64,000 nt of DNA from Chloroflexi bacterium UBA4730 (GTDB taxonomy: Bacteria > Chloroflexota > Limnocylindria > P2-11E), in assembly GCA_002404155.1 (NCBI GenBank), contig DHJC01000015.1:89567-153566 (forward strand). The letters run 5' to 3'. The notes under the pieces are model-generated. The model had not been told where the DNA came from. It saw only the letters and a program-made list of their open reading frames with translations, and searched no databases. Shown piece after piece: positions 57,537 to 64,000 of this stretch (positions are counted from its first letter, which is position 1; each line of letters begins with the position of its first letter). Both the position numbers and the translations under genes were made by a program.

Positions 57537-60500
57537 CTACTCGGTCGAAACGGTCTGGTCGACGATCTCGCCGCCGGGACGGATCGCCAAGAATGCCGTC
57601 CTCGCCGCGTGCGCGAGCGTCCGCACCACATCCGCGTCGTCGTCCTGGCCCGAGCCGAGGAGCGCGCGGCCGTAGCCCGCCAGCAGCTCGCGCAATTCCG
57701 GCAGCTCGGACTCGCGGGGCGGCCCGACGTGCACCTTCGCGCCTTTCGCGAGGCGCGCGTGGATACCGGCGGGGTCGATGCCGCGCGTCGCGTCGACACG
57801 GACGAACACGATGCCGCCGGACATGCCCGAGCAGATCCAGCGTCCGGGATCGCCGAGGACGACCGCGGTGCCGGCGGTCATGTACTCGAACGCGAAGCCG
57901 CCGAGGTCGCCGCCGAGCACGACCAGGGCACCGGAGAGGCGGATGCAGGCCCGCGCGTCGGCCCCGCCCTGCACGAAGAAGCGTCCGCGCTGGGCGCCGT
58001 AGGCGAAGCACTTCCCCACGCCGCCATCGACGAACGTGCCCGCGGCGTTCGGCGCCTTGAGGATCGTGACCGTACCGCCGAGCGCGGTCTTGGCCGCGCC
58101 GTCCTGCGCGCCGCCGCCGAGATCGAGCGCCATGCCGTCGGTGAGGTAGGCCCCGAACCCGTTCCCCGCGACCGAGCCGGTGCGGATGGGCGTGACCTGC
58201 GGGATCGGCAACGTGCCGCCGATGCGGGCGCGAGCGAGGGACCCAGAGCCCGCGGTGCCGACGAAGCGATGCGCGCTCGAGAGCGGCTCGTCCGCGACCG
58301 CTGCCAGGGCGCCGGCGGTCACGAGCGCGCCGGCGCTCACCGTCTCGCCGGCGGGCTCCAGAAGCGCCGCGAGGTCGAGGCGATCCCGCGCGCGGACCTG
58401 CCGGAGCAGATCGCTGCGGCCGACGAGGTCGCGCACGGTCACGAGACCGAGCGACGCGACGATCCGCGCGAGGTCCGCGCGCATCGCGCCGAAGAACCGC
58501 TCGAGCTGCGCGACGGCGCGGTCGAGCTCCTGCGGCTCGAACCGCTTCATCCCGCGCTCGGTGGCTTCGGCGATCGACTCGATCTGCGTCGCGATGCCGA
58601 CATGGCACGTGTCGAGCTGGCAGCCGCGGCAGATCGTGCAGCCGATCGCCACCATCGCCAGCGTCCCGAATCCGACGCGGTCCGCGCCGAGGCAGAGCAT
58701 CTTCACGATGTCGAGCGCGCTCTTCATGCCGCCGTCACACCAGAGCTCGACGCGATCGCGCAGGCCGCTTCGGACGAGTGCGCGGTGTGCCTCGACGACC
58801 CCGATCTCCGCCGGCAGCCCCGCCCGGCGGAGCGCGTGCTGGCGCGCGGCACCGGTGCCACCGTCGTAGCCGGACACGGTAACGATGTCGGCGCCGGACT
58901 TGGCGATGCCCGTCGCGATGATCCCGATGTCCGGCACGGCCGGCACCTTCACCGAGACCTTCGCGTCGGGATTCACCGTCTTCAGCTCTCGGACGACCTG
59001 CGCGAGGTCCTCGATCGAGTAGATGTCGTGATTGTTCGACGGTGAGATGAGGTCGACGCCGGGCTTCGCGTTGCGGGCGAGCGCGACCTTCGCCGACACC
59101 TTCCGCCCGGGCAGGTGCCCGCCCTCGCCGGGCTTGGCACCCTGGCCGATCTTGATCTCGAGGTAGTGCGACGAGTTCGCGAGCAGCGCGGACACCCCGA
59201 AGCGGCCCGACGCGATCTGCTGGCCACGCCACTTCGGATACTTGCCGAGCAGGTCCGGCAGCTCACCGCCCTCGCCGTTGATGCAGAGGATGTCGAGGCG
59301 CTTCGCCGCCTCCGCATACGCGCGGTACGCGGTCTCGCCCTGCGAACCGAAGGACATCGACGAGATGTAGAACGGCGCGCTGTGCTCGCCCGCCGTCGTC
59401 GACGCATCCTCGGCCGGCGGACCGGCGGGCCGCACGTCGAGCGCGTGGCGCAGCGAGACCGGGTGCTCGGCCTCGATGGCCGCGAGCTTCTCGGCGTACA
59501 CCGCGTACGCGGTCTCGCCGGTGGCGACACCGAGCGCGGCCTTCCATAGCCGCGGGTAGATGCGGAACGCGGGCTCGAGCCGGGCCGGCGTGCGCTCGCG
59601 CAGCATCGTCGCGCGCTCGAACCCGTCGCGCGCGAGCGCGTCCCAGCCGGTCCCGACGAAGGTACTCGCCCCGAACGTGCGCACGCCGAGGATCGCCGCG
59701 ACGTCCGGGGTGAGGCCGATCGCGGAGAACGCCCGGCCGTAGCCCCGCACCTCGTGCATCCCGAGGGTCGAGCAGACCTTCTCGATGCCCTTGCGCAGCG
59801 CCTCGAGGAGGTTGGGGAGCGCGTCGGGATCGCCCGTGGCAAGGGCGTGCTCGAAGAGCAGGTACGGATTGACCGCGTCGGCGCCGAGCCCGAGGGCGAC
59901 GACGACGTCGTGGAGATTGCGCAGGCTCCCCGACGAGAGGAGCAGGGCGCACTCGCGGCGCAGCGACCCATTGGGCGCGGGCTGCGCGATGAGCGCGCGA
60001 TGGGCGGCTGCGATCACGAGGAGCGGGTCGATCCACGCCCGGCCCTCGGCGCGGATCCCGCGGTCGCGCACGAGCACGACCCGGGTGCCGCCGCGCACCG
60101 CATGCGTCGCGGCGTTCGCGAGACGGGTCAGCGCGTCGCGGGGATCCTCTTCCCAGTCTCGGTCGGCCTCGAGCACCACGGCCGCCCGGCGACCCCGCCC
60201 GCCGAGCTCGGCGACGAGATCCTCGACGAGCCACGTGCCGGCCGCGCGCGCGAGCGGGCGGAGGTCGTCGAGCGCGATCGCGCTCTCGGGCGCATGCCCG
60301 CCCAGCAGGAGGGGCACGCGCAGCTCGAGCCACGGCCGTGGTTTCCCGGAGCCGTCGATGGACGGCCGCGGTCCGATGACGACGCGGGTGGAGAAGTGCT
60401 CGATCTCGCGCTCCCGGTCGATCGCCGGATTCGTGACGACGGCGACGGTCTCCTGGAGGTAGTCGGCGAGGTTCGCCCGCTTCGTCGCGAGCGCGGCGAG

Positions 60501-61946
60501 CGGACCGTCGTAGCCGAGCGACCCGATCGGCTCATTGCCGGTCTCCTCCATGAACGCCGCCTGCTTCAGGTCCTCGGGCTCATAGCCCAGCGCCGCGAAC
60601 TGCTGCTCCCGGCGGATCGCGAGATCTTCGATCTCGTCCGGCATGACGCTGAGCTCGATCCGGCGGCCGGGCGGCTTCGCCGCCGCCTCCGAGGCCACCG
60701 CTGGTCCACCTGCCTCGAGGCGCCGACGATCGTCGGGCGGCGCGCAGCCGCGCTTTGCCCGCAGCGCGACGAAACGCGCGCGCAGGTTCGGCTCGTCGAG
60801 GTACCGCCAGCCGCGGGCGGTGCGCTCGAGGCCGGCGTGCTCGCCCGGCGCGAGCGGACGCGGATCGGTGCTGTACCGCTCGAGCGGGATGAAGCCGCGC
60901 TCGCTCGCGAAGACGTGGGCCTCGTCCGTCTCGACGTGCCACAGCGGCCGAAGCCCCATCGCGTCAACGCCGACCAGGCAGAGGTCGCCGACCCGCGCGA
61001 CGAACGCGGCCGGCCCCTGCGCGAACGGGCCGAACGCGGCGCGCGCGCGGGTGAAGGCGTCCTGGCCCTGCGGGTCCATCCGCCGCACCTCGTTCACGAT
61101 CGGGGGAAAGAGCAGCTCGAGCGCTTCGATCGGATCGAGGCCGCGCCCGAGCACGAGGGCCCGGAGCGTCGCATCGACGTCCTGCGAGTCGCTGCCGTCG
61201 CGCGACAGCGCGAGGCCGAGCGAGGCGGCCTCCTCGCGCAACCGGGCGATCGTGTTGATCTCGCCGTTGTGGGCGAACGCCGCGAAGGGCTGGACGCGCT
61301 CGAAGCTCGTCGTCGTGTTCGTGGCGAAGCGATCGTGCCCGAACGCCATCGACGTGCGGAACCGCGGATCCGCGAGATCCGTGAAGTACGCCGAAAGCTG
61401 CTGCGGATGGCCGCGCAGCTTGTAGACGGCGGTGCTGCGCGAAAGGCTGATGATCGTCGCCGATGTCGCCTGCTCGACCTCGGCACCGACCCGATACAGG
61501 CGCCGCCCGGCGCGGCGCGCCGGACCGAGCACCTGGAGCGCGAGCTGCCAGAACCGCGGCTCGCCGGCCTGCGCGCGCGGCCCGAGCGCGGCGCGGCGGG
61601 TCGTGCCATGGCGCTCGAGGAGGATGCGGATCCGATGGCGCGCGAGGATCCGGCGCACCTCCGCTTGCACGAGCTCGTCGTCGTGCGGCGGGACGAACAG
61701 ATGCGCGACCGCGAAGGCGCGGTCGAGTACCCGCGATGGATCGAGCCGGGCGGCGGCGAGCGCGTCGGCCCAGAGCTCGCGCGGGATGTCGGTCAGGACG
61801 CCGGCGCCGTCGCCTTCGCCGTCGATCGAGCCGGAGCGATGGGCGAGGCACTCGAGGCCGCGGATCGTCTCCGCGAGGACCTCGCGCGTCGCGGCGCCGT
61901 CCTTGCGGGCGATCGCCACCAGCGCGCAGGCGTCGCGTTCGTCCAT
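57537..61946 (-). CDS. gltB: Glutamate synthase large subunit
   Basis: 1469 residues. N-terminal glutaminase: catalytic Cys7 after a short propeptide (ERDACALVAIA), with AFGHDRFATNTTTSFERVQP near 200. Central domain (about 450-780). FMN-binding synthase barrel (about 790-1150) with SSMSFGSQGETAYRAYAEA near 868. The 3Fe-4S cluster Cys lie in CTICRGCQLDTC near 1106. GXGXG beta-helix domain (about 1190-1430). With GltD, it makes two glutamates from glutamine and 2-oxoglutarate. ATG 61946 has TAGCGT 6 nt upstream. gltD is not in the window. Confidence 0.95.
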   Translation of the reverse strand: MDERDACALVAIARKDGAATREVLAETIRGLECLAHRSGSIDGEGDGAGVLTDIPRELWADALAAARLDPSRVLDRAFAVAHLFVPPHDDELVQAEVRRILARHRIRILLERHGTTRRAALGPRAQAGEPRFWQLALQVLGPARRAGRRLYRVGAEVEQATSATIISLSRSTAVYKLRGHPQQLSAYFTDLADPRFRTSMAFGHDRFATNTTTSFERVQPFAAFAHNGEINTIARLREEAASLGLALSRDGSDSQDVDATLRALVLGRGLDPIEALELLFPPIVNEVRRMDPQGQDAFTRARAAFGPFAQGPAAFVARVGDLCLVGVDAMGLRPLWHVETDEAHVFASERGFIPLERYSTDPRPLAPGEHAGLERTARGWRYLDEPNLRARFVALRAKRGCAPPDDRRRLEAGGPAVASEAAAKPPGRRIELSVMPDEIEDLAIRREQQFAALGYEPEDLKQAAFMEETGNEPIGSLGYDGPLAALATKRANLADYLQETVAVVTNPAIDREREIEHFSTRVVIGPRPSIDGSGKPRPWLELRVPLLLGGHAPESAIALDDLRPLARAAGTWLVEDLVAELGGRGRRAAVVLEADRDWEEDPRDALTRLANAATHAVRGGTRVVLVRDRGIRAEGRAWIDPLLVIAAAHRALIAQPAPNGSLRRECALLLSSGSLRNLHDVVVALGLGADAVNPYLLFEHALATGDPDALPNLLEALRKGIEKVCSTLGMHEVRGYGRAFSAIGLTPDVAAILGVRTFGASTFVGTGWDALARDGFERATMLRERTPARLEPAFRIYPRLWKAALGVATGETAYAVYAEKLAAIEAEHPVSLRHALDVRPAGPPAEDASTTAGEHSAPFYISSMSFGSQGETAYRAYAEAAKRLDILCINGEGGELPDLLGKYPKWRGQQIASGRFGVSALLANSSHYLEIKIGQGAKPGEGGHLPGRKVSAKVALARNAKPGVDLISPSNNHDIYSIEDLAQVVRELKTVNPDAKVSVKVPAVPDIGIIATGIAKSGADIVTVSGYDGGTGAARQHALRRAGLPAEIGVVEAHRALVRSGLRDRVELWCDGGMKSALDIVKMLCLGADRVGFGTLAMVAIGCTICRGCQLDTCHVGIATQIESIAEATERGMKRFEPQELDRAVAQLERFFGAMRADLARIVASLGLVTVRDLVGRSDLLRQVRARDRLDLAALLEPAGETVSAGALVTAGALAAVADEPLSSAHRFVGTAGSGSLARARIGGTLPIPQVTPIRTGSVAGNGFGAYLTDGMALDLGGGAQDGAAKTALGGTVTILKAPNAAGTFVDGGVGKCFAYGAQRGRFFVQGGADARACIRLSGALVVLGGDLGGFAFEYMTAGTAVVLGDPGRWICSGMSGGIVFVRVDATRGIDPAGIHARLAKGAKVHVGPPRESELPELRELLAGYGRALLGSGQDDDADVVRTLAHAARTAFLAIRPGGEIVDQTVSTE

Positions 61947-61952
61947 GGACGG

Positions 61953-62004
61953 ACGCTAAGGAGCGGGCAGGTCGCGGGTCAGGGTCGGCCGCGTTGCCGT
62001 TGGG
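61953..62004 (-). promoter_or_regulatory. gltB promoter with upstream 12-mer shared with amtB
   Basis: Minus-strand -10 TAGCGT (61958-61953), 6 nt from ATG 61946. The 12-mer GTTGCCGTTGGG (plus strand 61993-62004) lies 34 nt upstream of the -10, exactly one helical turn closer than at amtB. Confidence 0.55.
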
Positions 62005-62019
62005 TGACGGTCGCCGTCA

Positions 62020-62033
62020 CACTTCGCGAAGTG
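62020..62033. promoter_or_regulatory. 14-bp perfect palindrome at a start codon
   Basis: CACTTCGCGAAGTG ends with the GTG of the membrane protein gene. A palindrome in this place could be an operator or an early mRNA hairpin. Confidence 0.35.
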
Positions 62034-62609
62034 AAATGGTCCGTGGCCCTGGCCTGCGCCGCGGTGAACGGCGCCGCGGCGATCGTCCTCGCGACGGTGC
62101 TCGCGCCGGGTGTCTCGCTCGCGCCGGCCGCGTCGAACGCGACCTACATCGCCCTGCACCTCGGCGTCTGGCGCGCGGGCTGGGCGGTGTGGATCGCCGC
62201 GGCGCTGTCGCTCCTCGCGTTCTTCCGGTGGTGGGGTTCGCGCATCGGGTGGCCGAGCCTCGCGCGGGTCGCGATCGCCGTCGCGGTGGCGGGCGTCGCT
62301 GCGGACGTCGTCGCCGAGACCCGGATCATCGCCTGGTCGCCCGACCAGCCGTTCGACATCGTTGGCCCGCTGCGGCTGAGCGGCGTCGTCGCGAACGGCC
62401 TGTACAGCGTGGCCGGCGCGCTGCTCACCCTCGCGACCAACGCCGTCCCGCGGTGGCTCGCGACCTGGTCATGGGCGATCTGGCTCCTCGGCATCGCGCT
62501 CGCGATCGCCACGGCGGTGTCGAGCGACGCCGCGAGCGAGGTCGTGACCGCCACGCTGTTCGCACTCCTCGTGCCGTGGCTCGTCGTGTTCGGGCGGCGG
62601 ATCGCCTGA
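62031..62609 (+). CDS. Hypothetical polytopic membrane protein
   Basis: 192 residues with six hydrophobic segments (about 4-27, 38-62, 73-95, 108-125, 130-150, 165-185); a DUF-type integral membrane protein I do not recognise. Conserved-looking polar residues are few. GTG 62031 opens the first helix; GTG 62004 would add nine residues. Coupled to the downstream dehydrogenase-like gene by a CTGA overlap. Confidence 0.72.
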   Translation: MKWSVALACAAVNGAAAIVLATVLAPGVSLAPAASNATYIALHLGVWRAGWAVWIAAALSLLAFFRWWGSRIGWPSLARVAIAVAVAGVAADVVAETRIIAWSPDQPFDIVGPLRLSGVVANGLYSVAGALLTLATNAVPRWLATWSWAIWLLGIALAIATAVSSDAASEVVTATLFALLVPWLVVFGRRIA

Positions 62610-63547
62610 GACGGGTCATCGTCCTCGGCGCGCGCGGGTTCTTCGGCGCGCACGCCGTTCGCCTGCTGCGCGCTGCCGCCGTCCCGGCGGTGAGACTGGC
62701 GCGGGCGGACGCGGACGCGGAGGATCGCGCGTCGCTCCGATCGGCGCTGCACCCGAACGACGTGATCCTCGACGCCGCAGGTCCGTTCCAGACGCGGTCG
62801 ACCGTGCTCCTCGACGTCGCGCTCGAGCTCGGCGCGGACCTCGTGGATCTGTCCGACAGCCTGTCCTATGCGCGATCGATGCGCGCACGGGAGGACGAGA
62901 TCGCGGAGCGCGGTATCGCGGTGCTCACCGGCTGCAGCGCCATTTCGGCGGTCGCCGCGACGCTCGTCCGCGAGAGCGCGGTCGGCGAGGTCCGGCGGGT
63001 CGACGCGTGGCTCGCACCGGCGTCACGCGACACGGCGACCGTGGCGACCGCGCGAGCATTCCTGGCCTCCGTCAGCGCCTCGACCTGGAACGCATGCGAC
63101 TTCGCGCAGGTGCGCGGCATGCGAGTGGACAGCGGCCTTTCGGTCCAGCTCCCCGCGATCTGGCCGAGCCTCGCGGAGGCCGCATTCTGGGTCGATCCGC
63201 ACACTCGCGGCGCGGCGGCGCTGGTGGAGCTCGCGGCGCGCTCCAGCCTGGTGCGGCGCGCGATGGACGCGGCGGTCCCGTTTGGCCTCCGGCTCGCGCG
63301 CCTGGCTGGCACGCACGACGGCATCTTCGCCGTCCGGATCGAGGGATCCGCCGGGGTCTCGCGGTGGATCATCCGCGCGCCGCGCGGGAGCTACCTGCTG
63401 GCGCTCGGACCGGCGACCATCGCCGTCCGCCGTCTGGCGTCGGGCAAGCGCGGACCGCATGGCCTCGTTCCGGCGGACGAGCACGTATCCGCCGAGGCGC
63501 TCTTCGCGTACCTCGAGGCGCAGCGGATCACCGTGGAGCGGATCTAG
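62606..63547 (+). CDS. Saccharopine-dehydrogenase-like NAD(P)-binding protein, CTG start
   Basis: 313 residues. N-terminal Rossmann strand and loop VIVLGARGFFGAHAV (3-17), DVILDAAGPFQTRSTVLLDVA near 51 and VDLSDSLSY near 80, then GIAVLTGCSAISAVAATLV as in saccharopine dehydrogenase-like proteins. C-terminal domain is alpha/beta without clear catalytic residues. There is no ATG, GTG or TTG; CTG 62606-62608 overlaps the preceding TGA as CTGA. Function unknown. Confidence 0.8.
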   Translation: MRRVIVLGARGFFGAHAVRLLRAAAVPAVRLARADADAEDRASLRSALHPNDVILDAAGPFQTRSTVLLDVALELGADLVDLSDSLSYARSMRAREDEIAERGIAVLTGCSAISAVAATLVRESAVGEVRRVDAWLAPASRDTATVATARAFLASVSASTWNACDFAQVRGMRVDSGLSVQLPAIWPSLAEAAFWVDPHTRGAAALVELAARSSLVRRAMDAAVPFGLRLARLAGTHDGIFAVRIEGSAGVSRWIIRAPRGSYLLALGPATIAVRRLASGKRGPHGLVPADEHVSAEALFAYLEAQRITVERI

Positions 63548-64000
63548 CCGAGCTTGTAGCCGACACCGCGCACGTTCGCGGGCACCGGCGCGCCCGCAGC
63601 CTCGAGCTTGGAGCGCAGCCGCGCGAGGTGGGCTTTCAGCCACTCCGGGTCGGGATCGCGCTCGTCGGGCCAGCCGGCACGAAGGAGCGACTTGCGATCC
63701 ACGAGCTCGCCGGGGTGCGCGGCGAGCGCCGCGAGCAGCCGGAACTCCGTCGGCGTGAGCGGCAGCTCCGCTCCACCCATCCGCGCGCTGTGGGCCCGCG
63801 TGTCGATGCGCAGGCCGCCGATGTCCGTCGACGTGGCCGGGCCGGTGCTGCGCGGTGCCCGGCGAAGCAACGCCCGCACGCGCGCGAGGAGCTCCTTGCG
63901 GCCGAATGGCTTCTCCAGGTAGTCGTCGGCGCCGAGGTCGAGGAGCTTCACGCGCTCGTCCTCGCCTTTCTCGCCGGTGAGCATCAGGATCGGCGTCGGC
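63544..64000 (-). CDS. OmpR-family response regulator (5' end beyond window)
   Basis: About 152 C-terminal residues are visible. The receiver domain ends with PTPILMLTGEKGE (switch Thr) and LGADDYLEKPFGRKELLARV (conserved Lys), then a linker and a winged-helix DNA-binding domain with LTPTEFRLLAALAAHPGELV and RSKLEAAG...VRGVGYKL. The phospho-acceptor Asp lies outside. Its stop overlaps the dehydrogenase-like gene stop by 4 nt on the opposite strand. Target genes unknown. Confidence 0.92.
   Translation of the reverse strand, partial: PTPILMLTGEKGEDERVKLLDLGADDYLEKPFGRKELLARVRALLRRAPRSTGPATSTDIGGLRIDTRAHSARMGGAELPLTPTEFRLLAALAAHPGELVDRKSLLRAGWPDERDPDPEWLKAHLARLRSKLEAAGAPVPANVRGVGYKLG

Noticed and set aside
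59754..62030. Long plus-strand frame opposite gltB
   Set aside because: Antisense to the glutamate synthase barrel. Only its final part (from about 62031) is a real gene, in which hydrophobic helices begin abruptly.
1..64000. tRNA, rRNA or CRISPR loci
   Set aside because: I saw no T-loop-like GGTTCGA sets with cloverleaf pairing, no rRNA sequence and no regularly spaced repeats. A covariance-model scan would settle the tRNA question.

Overview
The window is GC-rich (close to 70 percent), densely packed bacterial chromosome. Genes run in short co-directional operons with 1-30 bp overlaps, and no stretch over about 160 bp lacks a gene. Gene content suggests a monoderm Chloroflexota bacterium, possibly Limnocylindria-like. 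The pointers are a bifunctional phosphoglucose/phosphomannose isomerase, a DegV next to split ACC genes, many lipoproteins and no outer-membrane genes. This placement is an inference.

Layout. 1-8142 (minus): thrC-thrB-hypothetical, birA-degV-accD-accA-accB-like, a small ORF, then fabD-accC (fatty-acid initiation, biotin ligation, threonine synthesis). 8194-10157 (plus): AI-2E-type permease and surE. 10161-13391: a collagen-tailed small membrane protein, D-aminoacylase and polysaccharide deacetylase. 13507-19754: a cobalamin riboswitch with btuF-btuC-btuD, SWIM protein, frameshifted membrane protein, PNPOx-like protein, MOSC protein and a second BtuF-like protein. 19772-26172: Cys-rich protein, Dph6-like ATPase, Nudix, Pgi/Pmi, phosphohexomutase, sugar-nucleotide epimerase and an EamA exporter. 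26235-33656: lipoproteins, ComB-like phosphatase, FAD oxidase, metallo-beta-lactamase proteins, proC. 33753-37213: peptide ABC transporter without ATPases. 37313-41355: methyl cycle (ahcY, metK). 41422-44596: CDP-alcohol transferase, YVTN propeller, MBL hydrolase, apt. 44609-46012: a complete insertion sequence with 8-bp target duplication. 46011-52281: redoxin selenoprotein, phosphatases, mfd, pth. 52438-55844: ArsR/SRPBCC operon, aminotransferase, arginase-like enzyme. 55848-61946: nitrogen assimilation (amtB, gltB). 62031-64000: membrane protein, dehydrogenase-like protein, partial response regulator.

Four signals stand out. (1) The redoxin gene at 46011-47045 has an in-frame TGA at the redox cysteine, followed at the right distance by a SECIS-like hairpin, so it is probably a selenoprotein. 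(2) The AccB-like protein keeps the BCCP fold signature but has Gly where the biotinylated Lys should be. (3) Several intact genes have no ATG/GTG/TTG start: three begin with CTG in a CTGA stop/start overlap, accC appears to use ATC, and an arsR gene ACG. (4) At least 14 gene starts have a TAnnnT-like -10 hexamer 6-8 nt upstream and no Shine-Dalgarno, implying widespread leaderless transcription; amtB and gltB additionally share an upstream 12-mer whose distance differs by exactly 10 bp.
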